NCBI RefSeq assembly: GCF_030272615.1 | Contig: NC_081414.1 | Span: 53,686,636 to 53,750,635 of the forward strand | Length of the DNA: 64,000 bases | Source of the DNA: Cryptomeria japonica | Lineage: Eukaryota > Streptophyta > Pinopsida > Cupressales > Cupressaceae | Direction: 5' to 3' | Part shown: positions 21,777 through 33,639 of the stretch, in pieces | Position numbering within the stretch: the stretch's first letter is position 1 | How the letters are laid out: each line of letters opens with the position of its first letter | Program-made: the position numbers and the translations under genes | Notes under the pieces: model-generated | The model's input: only the letters and a program-made list of their open reading frames with translations | Database searches by the model: none | Told to the model about the DNA's origin: nothing

Positions 21777-22572
21777 TGTTAGGGATCCCATAGATACTGA
21801 GAGGGGGGGGATGAATTAGTATCTGACCGGTGAATGGAATTTCTTAACTTAAAACGTGTAGAACATAATATAACAGTTTACCAGTATGCAAGAAATAATG
21901 CAATAAATAGAATCAAGAACATCCACATAAAAAGAACACCATAACACAAGATTTTAACAAGGAAACCCGGTGTGGGAAAAACCTCTATGGGATTTGTGAC
22001 CCACAATATTCACTCACTGACCAATAAGAGAATATTACTTGCAATAGGGACCTGCACATGCAGGAAGGCCAACTACCTAGAGCTCACTACTCAATGGGAA
22101 GTCTCACTGACTTACAATAAGGATTATACAAATCCAATATCTTGTACTACTTTACAATAGCATCCTCAATGCCAGATTTAGTACTGGTTCCTGCTTTATT
22201 CTTTACATATACCCCTTAACCTATATTTCGCACAATAGGTCTGCCTAATATTTTCCTTTATGCTTACCTCTCCTATCCCAAATGTCTACAATGATCTCTT
22301 TTATATATAAGAGTCATTTTACAATTTGCCAAGTCAGCTTACACATTTTTACAATAATAAACAAAATAAAATATAACAAAATCCTGTTAGCCTTTGTGCC
22401 GGTATACTTCCTTTCTTCTATGCCAGTGCTGGTGTCTTGAGTGCCGGTGTAGAGTGTGATTTGCTGATGTCGGTATAATGCCTTTGTCGGTGCCATAAGA
22501 TTGCAAGGTTGCCATCAATGACAAAACCTTCAATCACATACAATGTCTCATTGGAGTGTGTATATGCCAACA
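21777..22572 (-). mobile_element. element B 3' LTR
   Basis: 796 bp, reverse complement TGTTGGCATATAC...GGGATCCCTAACA. It includes the perfect inverted repeat CCTGCA-CA-TGCAGG at 22051-22064 and a TATA-type stretch near 22299-22318. Confidence 0.9.
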
Positions 22573-22590
22573 ATCTCTCCCTTTGGCATT
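22573..22590 (-). other. element B polypurine tract
   Basis: Minus strand GCCAAAGGGAGAGAT directly before TGTTGGCATA. Confidence 0.7.
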
Positions 22591-22789
22591 GATGGCAACA
22601 CTCATGAGAAATTTCAAAAATGATACAAAAATGTGAGTGCAAATTCAAAAATGTGAAGTCCAAAAATCTTACCAAAAATGTGTGTGCTCCCCCTGAGCAT
22701 ATGATTCCTGTGATTTGAATTTTCTCATCCCTACTCCCCCTTTGGCATCAATGACAAAGGTTGTCAAGATGTCAGTAGAGTTTGTAGTT

Positions 22790-25700
22790 TCAACCTTGTA
22801 ACTGGGTAGTTACAATATGAAAAAGATCTCCCAAAATCAAGTTTATACTATCCATAAACCTTTTTGATATTGTTTATTGCTGTCTCTATTCTCTTCACTG
22901 TACCAGTGAGATGCTACAAATGCTCTACCGGTGTTTTGCTTCCCTGTATTAGTGCCTCAGATACTTCCTTCCGTAGAGATGCTAGATAGTCCAATCTTGG
23001 ACTTAGTTTTGATCTCAAATGCTTTGCCTTATTTACTATTCTTTCTTTCTCTCTTTCCAATTTAAGTAGTTCTTCCTCAAAATTTGTTATCTTCTCCTCA
23101 AAAACTGATAGTGTATCAGGTGAGTTGACAAAACTATCTGCAAGTTTATTGATCTCATCCTGTACCTTGCTCATTTTCTTGTCTATATCTACAGTCAAAA
23201 AGTTTGTTTTACAGGTATCTTTGTATAGATTTTTGTACTCTTTCAATAAATTACATAATTCCGGTAGAAGTGTGTCAAAATCTCTGTTACACTTCTTTAT
23301 TTGCTCATCAAAGAATTTCTGTTTTTCAACTTCTACTTTATCCTTCAATGACCTCTTTTATTTTCTCAATGTTTTTTGAGATATATTTACATAGTGTATC
23401 AATTTGTCCTAAAGAATCTTTGTTGTCTATATTACAGTTGGGAGCAATTACCTTCAAAATTGGTATGGTATCATCAATTGATTTGTGAGCTTGTGAGTTG
23501 CAGTCGGTTATTTTCTTGATAGTATCTAGTAGTACCTCAGTCACATTAGTTTATTTGAAGCTTGATGATGAATCAACAATCTGAGTACCGGTGGAAGTAA
23601 CCAAGCTTGTATTGACCTTTGGTAGGTCTGTTTGTGTCTACATTTCTTTAAGCAATGATTTTTCTACTTCACTAGTTGCCGGTTGTACTGTTTCCTTATG
23701 TACCTATTCTTGTTGCTATTGTTCCTGTTCCAGAGCCTTTTGCTTTGTTTGTTCCTCTCTTTGTTGCATTGCCTCAGTCTGTGTTTGAGTCTCTACCTTT
23801 TGCTCTTTATCTTCTGCCGGTTTCTCAAGTGAGTTATTAGTTTCCTCAGCTACCGGAGGCTCACTAGCCATATCAGTCTTATCTGTTGTATCTTTGTCTA
23901 CCACTATGTTGATCTTTTGAGTATCAACATCCACAGTATATAAAACTTCAGGATTAGAATTATCATCCTCTACATCCATACTCTCAGTTGCCAGTTGATC
24001 TTTAGTAGTTGTTGTTTTTACCAGTGGAGTAATTAAAGGAGGTGGGGGTAAGTTGTCTCTAACTTTGATACTAGGTGGTCCACCAACTTTTCCTTTCCGC
24101 TTGTCTCTATCTTTCTGATAAAATTTTATGGGTTTGAGGTTCCTATACTCTTCTTGCTTTTCTTTCTCAACTAGGAATATATCCCATCCATTTTCTATCT
24201 CCTCTGTTACCTCATTAACTCTTCCTACCATTAAAGCAACATGCCGGTGTGCAGTAGAAAATACTATCTGGTTTGCTTGAGAAATTAGGTCATCAATTTC
24301 TTGGGGAGAGTTTACTAGATATACAACAAGTATCTTTTCAATCTTTATTTTCTTATCCAGTTCTATTACTGTTTGTCTTCTTGCTTCTATTCTTTTAAAT
24401 AGCTCATCTAGAATTTCATTGACTACTTCCATCAAAAACTTCTTGTACATATCCATATGTAATATAACACTATTTTCAACTTGCTCTTTTTCATTAGCTA
24501 TTAAGGTGTCATATATTTTCTCTATGTTCTTAAATTTACCTTCCTCTGTGATTTCATTTAGTAGTATATCAAGAGGGGCCAAGTCTTTGTTTGTCCTCTT
24601 CTTCTTCTTGGGTGTCAGTTTCTTCTTTGGTATGGCCTTTCTTATCAGAGACCTCACTGCTTGTTGCTTTTGTCTTGTCCTCCTGGGTGAGGGTGTGGTT
24701 GCCGGTGAGGGATCTCTTTTTCTTACAACTCTTTTGAAAGTTGTAGGCATGTCACTCCCCGAGGAAGTACCTACTGGTGATAGGTGAGTTTCAGGTTGTG
24801 GAGCTGCTAACTCATCCTCTGTTATACCAGTTTTCTTCAGTACATCTTCTTTGATGGATTTTGCTTGTCTGGAACCTTTCCTTACAATTGCCTCAACCTT
24901 TTTGACTCTTTTCTTTGATTGTATTTGGCTTTCAATGGTCTTTGCACTACCAAATACTTCTTCCTTAGGTTCTCTGGGGGGCTTCCAGAAGTGCTTTAGC
25001 ATATGTTTAACTATGTGATCATATGTTTCATAGCCCATCTTGGTTACCCAAACTGTCCTAGGGATGACTGCTTCCATCCATATTTCATCTTTCTTGATGA
25101 CAAAGCATATTTCATCTTTGTATTTGTCTAAAATCTTTTGTGATAACCTTATTCTTTTCTTCATTTTGGTCTTTAATGCTTGATAAAAGTCATTAATATT
25201 GTTTTCCTTGTTTTCTCCCATGTTATTGAATAGTTATGTTAATTGTTTGCCTACCAGTATATCATATCCAAGTTCTTTGTAACCTATACCAGGAACCTAT
25301 TTTGTTATATGTAGCATCAGACATACTTACAAATTTCCAAACCTGAAAGTTCCTTTCTTGTCCTTCTTGATCTTTCCAAGGTTGTCAATTAATTCATCTT
25401 TTAACCACTCACATACATCAATTTTTGCATTGTCTGTGACCATATCATAAGCACTCTTAATGTATAAACTTGAAACTGAATTGAGTCTATTTGCATGAGT
25501 AGCTTTATATCCTAATATCATGCTGATGAATCTCACATTGATATCTGTTATATCATTAACTCTTAGGGACCTCTTGTTGAATGTTTCACCAGTTAGGTTT
25601 ATAACTAGGTCAATGGAAACCTTCTTCATTTTATCTGGTCTTTTACCGATGGTTGGTAACCCTGTGACAACTTTCATAGCTTCCTTGGTGATTTTGTGGA

Positions 25701-26085
25701 CTCCATCCAACCAGAAAAATTCACCATGTACCCTGCTTAAGACTATCCTAATCACATCCTTGGGAAATTCAGGAACGCTAAGGATCTTTGTAAATCCTAG
25801 GGTCTCAATGATTTTGTGTTCATCTTTTACATTGCCGGTTTTATCACATATCACAGTTTTAAACATGGTTTTAATTTCTTCATCACCTAACTCTTCAATG
25901 TTGTAGTGGATGTACATTCTAGGGTCTTCAACATAAACAACTCCCTTAGGAATTTGAGAAAAAGCACCTAAGGTATCATCTTTCTTTGCTACCTCGAGAA
26001 CTAACTGAAATACGGGCCTAGGTCTTTTTATCACTTCAACAATAGTAGGGTTAGCTATATATTCAATTGCAGAGGTGGATGCCAT
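22790..26085 (-). pseudogene. element B ORF2, best-preserved copy
   Basis: About 1,100 codons from MASTSAIEYIANP (ATG at 26085) to the stop at 22790, in two frames with one frameshift near 23340 and few stops. One stretch (25221-23716) is open for 501 codons. It includes KMKKRIRLSQKILDKYKDEI, MEAVIPRTVWVTKMGYE, a KKKLTPKKKKRTNKDLAPLD basic segment and KVETQTQTEAMQQ. Upstream, 25327-26085 is open for 252 codons with VIRIVLSRVHGEFFWLDGVH and LVINLTGETFNKRSLRVND. The length equals element A's ORF2, and differences from A are scattered and largely conservative. That suggests the protein was maintained by selection until the copies inserted. Product unknown; predicted soluble with C-terminal coiled coil, no signal peptide or membrane segment seen. 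Confidence 0.8.
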
Positions 26086-26331
26086 GATTAAATACCTTTT
26101 ACTACCTTAGGATGGATGATTGCTTGGAGTGTTCTTTCTTTTTGCTCGAAATGCCTTAGCTCGGAATCTTCGCGCTCTTCATAAATTTGAAATCTTGGTG
26201 AAATTGCATGCCGGTTAAGTATTCACTTAACATTGTTTGTTGGTAATATGTAATTTCCAACTTCTTATCTCTAACCAAGGGAATAATAGCACATGTGTCA
26301 TTAGATTGCCAAACCCTCAAGGAAATTTTCT

Positions 26332-27484
26332 TCAATTAGATGAAGAACTTCCTGCCAGTGCAACACTACTTTGTCCTGCCAGTGAAGCATCACTTTTTTC
26401 TATCAGTGAAGCATCGGTTGGTTCTACTGGTGGAGGAGGATTCCCAATATTTACTGTAGCTTTTCTAATCCATTGTTTTGACAATTCTTGCTTAACCTCT
26501 TCAACTTTTTCTTTACCTTTCAAGCTAGAACTTTTGTTGTCTACCGGTGTTGCTTTACTTCTACAAAATTTAGCAATATTCCCAATATTGTTACATGCAT
26601 AACAAGTTACATTATTTTTCTGAATAGCTTTCCCATAACCTATGCCAGTTTGTGTTCTGCATTGATTAGATAAATGTCCAAATCTTCCACAAATATAACA
26701 TCTCACATTCATTCTGCAGTTTTCAGAATTGTGACCTACTTTGTTGCATTTAGAACATTGACTGGTGGGTGTGTTGATATTCTAATAATTTTTAGATCTA
26801 CATTCACTTGCTCTAAGACCATACTTATTATAGTTAAAGCATTTTCCATTGAATTTATAAGCATTAGGTTGTCTTACTGGTTTGTTGTGATCCTGAGTAT
26901 TTGCAGTACCGGAGCTTTCACCAACTTCAAAGCCAATTCCAGAAGTGTCACCTTTAGGTTTTTGATTCTTTAGCAAGGTACCAAGTTCCTCTGAGCTTTT
27001 CTTGAATTTTTCTTTATGTTGATTTGCAGTTTCTAGTTCTCTTTCTAAGACTTCTTTTTGTCTCATCACTTCATTTGAGTCATTTTGAGTATGCATTAGA
27101 TCTGTCTTCAACATGTCATTTTCATAGCTAAGTCTTGTGTTCTCATTTGCTGCATCACTTAGTCTTCTAGTCAATTCTTCTTCATTATTCTTCCTATCTT
27201 CAATCTCTTTACAAAATCTCATAGTCATATCCTGCATTCTTTGTAGTTATGTTCTCCAGTTTCAACTTGCTTATCATATCATTAAGTGATTCCTTTTCAT
27301 CATTCTCATTTTGCATCTTTTCACAAAGTTCTCTTCTCTTATTTCTTGCAACAGTAAAATTTTCTTGAAGTGCCTGAATGATGTCCTGAGCTACCCTTAA
27401 ATCATCTTCTAGTTTGATATTTTTCAATTTTTCTGCATCATAGTTTGTAAGAGCTCCTTCCAGTTGCTTCATCAAATTTTCCAT
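26332..27484 (-). pseudogene. element B Gag-like protein with zinc-knuckle array
   Basis: ATG at 27484 (MENLMKQLEGALTNYDAEKL). Coiled coil to about residue 160, then KKSSEELGTLLKNQKPKGD and GIGFEVGESSG. Four CCHC-type motifs follow: CFNYNKYGLRASEC (Cys to Tyr, His to Leu), CSKCNKVGHNSENC (intact), CYICGRFGHLSNQC (intact) and CYACNNIGNIAKFC (His to Asn). Tail: LSKQWIRKATVN, then PPPPVEP and SSSSN-stop. A small frameshift or deletion lies near 27235, where the coil continues in another frame, and one stop falls after ECRSKNY. No capsid-type Gag region precedes the coil. Confidence 0.82.
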
Positions 27485-27537
27485 GTTTACCGATGTCAAG
27501 ATCTTCCTGAACCTGTTAAGCTTCTAAAAATAGAGGT

Positions 27538-27555
27538 CCAGGCTTTGATACCAAT
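27538..27555 (-). other. element B primer binding site
   Basis: Minus strand ATTGGTATCAAAGCCTGG next to the 5' LTR end CCTAACA. It is followed by a leader with AGAAGCTTAAC and AGGAAGATC, which is also present after the primer site of the copia element at 32445. Confidence 0.85.
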
Positions 27556-28355
27556 TGTTAGGGATCCCACAGATACTGAGAGGGGGAGGGGGGGTGAATC
27601 AATATCTAACCGGTGAATGGAATTTCTTAACTTAAAACGTGTAGAACATAATATAACAGTGTACTGGTATGCAAGAAATAATGCAATAAATAGAATCAAG
27701 AACATCCACATGAAAAGCACACCATAACACAATATTTTAACAAGGAAACCCAGTGTGGGATAAACCTCTGTGGGATTTGTGACCTATAATATTCACTCAC
27801 TGGCCAATAAGAGAATATTACTTACAATAGGGACCTGCACATGCAGGAAGGCCAACTGCCTAGAGCTCACTGCTCAATCGGAAGTCTCACTGACTTACAA
27901 TAAGGATTATACAAATTCAATATCTTGTACTGCTTTACAATAACATCCTCAATGCCAGATTCAGTACCGGTTCCTGCTCTGTTCTTTACATATACCCCTT
28001 AACCTATATTTCACACAATAGGTTTGCCTAATATTTTCCTTTATGCTTACCTCTCCTATCGCAAATGTCTACAATGATCTCTTTTATATATAAGAGTCAT
28101 TTTATAATTTCCCAAGTCGGCCTACACATTTTTACAATAATAAACAAAATAAAATATAACAAAATCCTATTGGCCTCTGTGCCGGTATACTTCCTTTCTT
28201 CTGTGCTGGTGTTGGTGCCCTGAGTGCCAGTGTAGAGTGTGCTCTGCTGATGCTGGTATAATGCCTTTGCCGGTGCCATAAGATTGCAAGGTTGCCATCA
28301 ATGCCAAAACCTTCAATCACATACAATGTCTCATTGGAGTGTGCATATGCCAACA
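27556..28355 (-). mobile_element. element B 5' LTR with TATA-type promoter
   Basis: 800 bp. On the minus strand, GACTCTTATATATAAAAGAG (28079-28098) is a likely TATA element for the element transcript. The inverted repeat CCTGCA-CA-TGCAGG at 27834-27847 lies downstream of it. The transcript would read gag then ORF2. Confidence 0.88.
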
Positions 28356-28360
28356 AGTAC
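28356..28360 (+). repeat. element B target site duplication, right (AGTAC)
   Basis: AGTAC immediately after the LTR; pairs with 21772-21776. Confidence 0.9.
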
Positions 28361-28729
28361 ATCCACATTTGCATCATGTAGGACATATAAAAAACAAAAA
28401 GGGACAAAAAAATGTTGCATTCCATCATGTACATATCCATCAAATAAAGTATCATAGAATCATAATAATAACACACATACATAAACTGCATTATCATATA
28501 GAATCATTGCATTGCATCACATAATCATAAAAGCATATAGAAACATCACATAGGAACACATGCATATAATTGCCACAAGGATGAGTCATCTCATATATAT
28601 ATCAAAAAATAATAAGTTTCATGATACAATGATGTCAATATCATATATGGCTAAAAAATCACCCAAAGGTGTCTACATCATCATACAAATACTAAGAAAA
28701 TGGGATCCAAAAGAGCTATGATGAACTCC

Positions 28730-29913
28730 CTCCCTTGGAGCTAGCTAGCCTCAAAGGAATTTGAGCTCTCAAATTCCTTTCCCAAAGATCACCCTATCTA
28801 TCCCCTCCTCTATCCCCTCCCCCTTGGGTGGACCCATGACCCTGCCACTGGATGCCTACCTCCTATCTCTCTCGGTGGTCATAGTCTGCGAGGCTCTCTT
28901 GTAGCTCCCTACTCTAATATCAGGAGGAACTACTACGTAATATAAATCTCTTCAGTACCCAATCTCCTCCCCTTTCCACAAGACATATACATAACTTGCT
29001 CCATGATTCCCCTCTTCTTCTACTCTCTCTACCCTTAGTGACTCCTCTACGATCATATATCGTTGAGTGGCTTGATCTCGCTCCCTCTGCATCTCTCCTG
29101 ACTATCACCTTAGTCAAGTCACATCTCTCTCACAATCCTTTATTTCATCAACTTGTCCTATTGCAATCTCTCATAGTGTTAACAACTCATCTTCCTCCTC
29201 ATCTGCACCTTGGGTACCCTCCTCCTTCCTAGCCTGTCCATATGCATCTCTCCTTGGTACTTGTCCCTGTACCTATCCACCACACTATAAAACTTATCCT
29301 CCTCTCCCCCTCGGTGGTCTCAGTGGCCTCCCTCCACATGGATCCTCTCCTCCCTCAACTCTTGATCTAGCATCCTCTGGTCCACCCCTACCCCTCACCA
29401 CCCTCCTCACTGCTCCTCTCCTCTACCTCCTCTTTCTCCCCCCACCACTGTCCTCATCATCCTCATCATTATCATCCTCTACTACCAAAGGCTCATTTAG
29501 ATCTATCAATCTAAGTACTGAATGTGCTACAAAATAAGTGACATACTCTGCATCTGTACCTACGTCAACCACATCTCTTTGTAGATCCCAAGGCATAGGA
29601 ACTATCTATTCAAACTGTGTCACAACAACATCATAGGAAAAAATTGGCCCCTAGTGAGCCTGCTCCCGCACTGTTCGTGCAAACTCTCTAGATCCCTGAG
29701 GCATCCTTTGCTGCCTCTCAAATTGCCTGCATACACTATCAATTAAATGTTTGTCTAGTATCTGCAATGTCCAGCCAATCAGATGCATACTCCTAGAGAC
29801 ATAAGGAAGCTTTGTAGCATCCTCCTCCCAATCCTCATAGTCAAGATATCATCTCCATATGACATTATCTATGTCATATATTACCCATGTCTAGTAGTCC
29901 ACCTTCACACTCC
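28730..29913 (-). pseudogene. antisense plant-mobile-domain-like ORF, C-terminal piece
   Basis: Minus strand, opposite to the gypsy integrase. From the solo-LTR junction it reads WTLQILDKHLIDSVCRQFER, MPQGSREFARTVREQ, VVTQFE, TYFVAHSVLRLIDLNEP, then an acidic stretch and RKRR-type basic stretches to about 28,730. This matches the C-terminal half of the aminotransferase-like plant mobile domain in order and spacing by eye. Several stops. Continuation is at 31046-31245 and 38250-38775. On the plus strand the same DNA is CT-rich and gives a spurious Pro/Ser/Leu frame at 28996-29232. Confidence 0.65.
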
Positions 29914-31045
29914 TGGTGGCCAATTAGTGGAATTGATTATGTGTTGCATTTATGTTTTGTCATTGATGTCAACACTAGCTATTTGGATGCTTTATCGGCA
30001 CCCTTCTGGTCTCGAAAGGTTAAGTGTATTCTAGTTAACTTGGATCCGACATGATCCTATAGGCTCCAATATAATTTGGTGATGGAATTGTCTTGTTTAT
30101 GATACTTATACTCATATTTGGTTAGTTGGTTTTGGTCTAGTGATTGGATGCTATCCTACTTGCTTAGATGCCTTGTTTCTAGTTCCGATGAGGGTTTCAC
30201 CGACAGAGCATTTGGTAGATATCTTTGATGAATTGCATAAGTGGTGTTGGTGCAGCTTCTGGTGGATTTTTAGGATGCTATTATGGATCGACTTTAATAT
30301 AATGTTTGGATAGGACCTATTGTTGTATTTCTGGGATGTCTTATGTGTTGATATTATTAGTTTGGTCTAAGGCCAACATGGTTTATAATAGGTTGATTGT
30401 TTGATGACCGACCTGATTCTTTATAGTCAAGGGTTTGTATAAATAGATGTAAGATCTCATTGTAGATCATCATGGTTAATTTAAGAGGTCATGGTCAAGG
30501 AATGTAATGTGCAAATAATGTAATATAATTTAGGTAGAGGATTTGGTCGATCACTGAAGATTGAATTGGGTTTATTTAAGAGGATTTAGTCCTTTGGTAT
30601 TGAGCTTAACCGGAACTGTACTCTAGCATAGGAGATACTATCTTTTTCAATTCAACACTTCTTTGGATTGTAGTCTGGATTTCACTATAGTCAGTGAGGC
30701 TCCTTTTGTGATGAGCAGTGTGTTCTAGGATGTTGGCCTTCCTGCAAGTGCAGGCCCCTTCATTGTAATTCACATACTTATTGCAAAAGTATTATTTCAC
30801 TATGGGTAGGCTTCCCATCATGGTTTTTCCTTTTACCGGGTTGTCCATGTACAAAACGTGGTGTTGTGTGGATGGATTTTATTATGTGGTTATTGTTTAT
30901 GCTTAATTGGATTAACTGCTATTCCAGTATTATTGTTTTTAGTTCTGGTGTTAAAGTTTAAATTGCTAATGCTTCTGGTAATTTGTGACAACTGATTCAA
31001 ACCCCACCATCTCAGTTGTCTTCCGATTATCTGAACTATCTAACA
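29914..31045 (+). mobile_element. solo LTR of the copia family of 31246-38249
   Basis: 1,132 bp, begins TGGTGGCC, ends CTATCTAACA, flanked by ACTCC (29909-29913) and ACTAC (31046-31050), a 4/5 target duplication. It aligns along its length with the copia LTRs. Shared features include the GTGGAATTGATTATGTGTTGC start, AAGTGGTGTTGGTGCAGCTTC, the inverted repeat CCTGCA-AG-TGCAGG at 30741-30754, and a GATTCAAACCCC near the end. There is no internal region. It inserted in the antisense ORF. Confidence 0.85.
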
Positions 31046-31245
31046 ACTACATGGCTGGGAAGTGATCATACTGTACACATGTGCATACAAATTTCCACTC
31101 CCTCTCCCTCTGAAATGTACTAGTCTACTCATTGCAATGTTCTCATATGACCAAAATTGTAACAAAGTAACCCCGCAACCTAGCCCACAACCACCAAGAT
31201 ACATGAACTAGTGAAGCTCGTGATACAAGTGTGCTAACACACACA
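31046..31245 (-). pseudogene. antisense plant-mobile-domain-like ORF, middle piece
   Basis: Short stretch between the solo LTR and the copia element. Minus strand gives FMYLGGCGLGCGVTLLQFWS and YENIAMSRLVHFRGRGSG. The LGG...LLQ-W-YE-I-x-R pattern is characteristic of the plant mobile domain (L-x-x-W-x-YE-R/H-I). It connects the C-terminal piece at 28730-29913 with the N-terminal piece at 38250-38775. Confidence 0.65.
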
Positions 31246-32444
31246 TGTTGGCCATATGATGGAATTGACTATGTGTTGCATTGATGTTTTTTCATTGATG
31301 TCAACACTTGTTGTTATGGTTGTTTACTGACTTCAAGTAGAAGGATTGGATTTGAAAGATAACCAGTTGATTGTCACTGATATGATCTGGTTGATGGAGT
31401 AAGTTTGTATGGATGGTGCATATGCTTCTGAAGTATGTTTCAGTTAGTTGGTATTGACTTGATGATCGAATGCTATCTTATGTTCTAGTAAGCTTTCTTT
31501 ATTGGTCTGGTAAGGGTTTCATCGGCAGAGCTTTATTGTAGATCTTTAATGTAATGCATAAGTGGTGTTGGTGCAGCTTCTAGAAGAGATCCAAGATACT
31601 GATGGCAATTATGTTCATGCCTCGACTGATTTATGTAATTTCTTTGGCATGTGTGGATCTAATTTAGGTCTGGTGCTATCTATGTTATGGATCGTTTTCC
31701 ATGAAACATGTTGGTGGATCCTCTGATGCACTTCCAAGATGTTTTATTGATTGGATGATATTTGTTTAGCCTCAGGCCAACATGTGTTACTATTTTATTT
31801 GAGGATTATGTAATGGATCTATTGAATTATCATTTGTGTGGCTGACCTAATTGGTTAGGTACCGGGTTCGTATAAATATATTTAAGATCTCACTATAGAT
31901 CATATGGAAAGAGAAATGAACAAATAATATAATAATAATTTGTACAGAGGATTTGGTAAATCATAGGTGATTGAGTTGGGTTTACGTGAGAGGTTTTAGA
32001 CCTCTAGTATTGAGATTAACCAAAACTGTAATCTGGCATGTTTGATGCTATCACCAATAGTTCTCCTCTCTAGATTGTAGTCCAACTATCTCTAGGTGAT
32101 TGACATCTTTGTAGTTAGTGAGACTCCATTGTGATGAGCAGTGCACTCTAGGTAGTGTTCCTTCCTACATGTACATGCCCTTATTGTAATCAAATACTTA
32201 TTGCAGAAGTATCATCAAACTGTGGGTAGGGTTTCCCACCATGGTCTTTCCTCATTGAGGTTTTCCAAGTATAAATCATGGTGTTATGTTTAATGGTTGC
32301 ATGGTATTGATTCTCTGGTTTTGACTTATACTTTAATGCCTAATCAATTATTTTGGTATAAGGTTTTAAGTTCTTTAATTCACATAACCCTTTAACAACT
32401 AATTCAGCCGCCCCCCTCTCAATTGTTCAATGGTTATCCTAACA
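31246..32444 (+). mobile_element. copia element 5' LTR
   Basis: 1,199 bp, TGTTGGCC...TATCCTAACA. TATA-type GTATAAATATATTTAAG near 31869. The inverted repeat seen in the 3' LTR is altered here (CCTACATGTACATG, 32164-32177). Confidence 0.88.
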
Positions 32445-32462
32445 ATTGGTATCAGAGCCTAG
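32445..32462 (+). other. copia element primer binding site
   Basis: ATTGGTATCAGAGCCTAG, the best match in the window to the initiator tRNA-Met site TGGTATCAGAGC. Confidence 0.9.
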
Positions 32463-32502
32463 TCCTCTTTTTGCAGAAGCTTAACCACTTGAGGAAGATC
32501 AT

Positions 32503-33480
32503 ATGGAAACTAATTTTTCAACTCATGTTTTGTAGAAGGACAACCCTAGGCTTGATGGAAAAAAATATGGTGTATGAAAGACTTACATTCAAACTCATTT
32601 AAGATGCATTAGAAAGGAAATTTGGGAAATAACATAGAATGGTTACACTCCTCATAATCTGACATCTAGCATTGCTGCATCGACAAACTTGGATAAGAAC
32701 ATTGAGAATCACTATAGAGCTATAGAAGCCATCTTAAGCACCTTATTAGATAAACAAATCATGGGTCTATCAGACAAATCATCGATAAAACCTATACAGG
32801 AGAAGTTGGAGACTCTAAATGAAGGTGATTGTACTGTTAAAATTGTAAAACTTGAATGTTACAGGGTAAGATATGAAAGCTTAAAAATGGAGGAAGATGA
32901 AAGAATTTTTGCATTCATGGAAAGGGTAAATGAAATTGTATTAGGAATTTAGTGATGTGGTGGATCTCTGAGTGAGGAAGAGATTGTTTCAAAAGTGTTA
33001 AGGGTTTTTCCACCAGCATATAAGATGAAGGTAACTTCAATTGATGAGATAAGAACCATGCCTAATTCTTCTGTCAATAGAGATACTCTTGTTGGGAAGA
33101 TATCTACTTTTGAGCTTGAGGAATTTGGTCCTCTTGGAGCTACAAAGATTGATACTAGATTTAAGGCATCTATATCATCAACCAGAAAGCAAGATTGGAA
33201 ACTTTTGTATGCAAAGGAATTGGAAGAGATTAGGAAAGAAGATGAAGAGATTGTAAAAATTGAAGCCCTATTTTCTAGAAGGATACCTGTAGTTTTTTCA
33301 GGAAGTAAGTATGAAGGAAAATCTCCTTTCAAATATGTAATAAGATGGGTGATTTTGCATCTAGATGGCCTGAAAAGACTTTAATTTTGGAAGAAAGAGA
33401 AAGAAGATATTTTAAGCCTAACCCTGAATATCAGATCAAGCATAAGTACAGGAAATACAAAAAAAAACATGCTACTATGT
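32503..33480 (+). pseudogene. copia gag
   Basis: Starts with ATGGAAACTAATTTTTC (METNFST). An open part at 32689-32952 continues as KLECYRVRYESLKMEEDERI and, after two stops, LSEEEIVSKVLRVFPPAYKM and VGKISTFELEEFG. This is the UBN2-type Gag region of plant copia. The zinc knuckle that should follow near 33330-33370 keeps its framework (GKSPFK ... FASRWPEK), but Cys and His ligands are replaced (Tyr, Asp and Trp codons visible). One frameshift falls near 33345. Unlike elements A-E this Gag has the capsid-side region and only one knuckle. Confidence 0.82.
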
Positions 33481-33639
33481 TGATGAGGAAGGAGTAATTG
33501 ATGACTCAGAAGAAGAACCCATAGCAGATTCAGCTAGTGGATCTAGCAATGGAAAAGGCTGGGTATTTTCTGCTATGAAGGAAGATGATCCAGAACTAGT
33601 TATAAAAAATGAGGAAAATACCCTTGCAGTAAACATTGA

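Larger units (their letters stand above)
21777..28355 (-). mobile_element. element B: complete pol-less LTR element with gag and ORF2
   Basis: 6,579 bp, both LTRs full, perfect 5-bp duplication AGTAC. Order on the minus strand: 5' LTR 27556-28355, primer site 27538-27555, gag 27484-26332, ORF2 26085-22790, polypurine tract, 3' LTR 21777-22572. LTRs are about 95% identical by eye. Nothing resembling pol exists between the LTRs, and there is no unassigned stretch long enough to have held it. It is the best preserved member of the group and the natural reference copy. Confidence 0.92.

Noticed and set aside
28996-29232. Plus-strand Ser/Pro/Leu-rich frame
   Set aside because: It is antisense to the mobile-domain ORF, whose protein similarity is on the minus strand.
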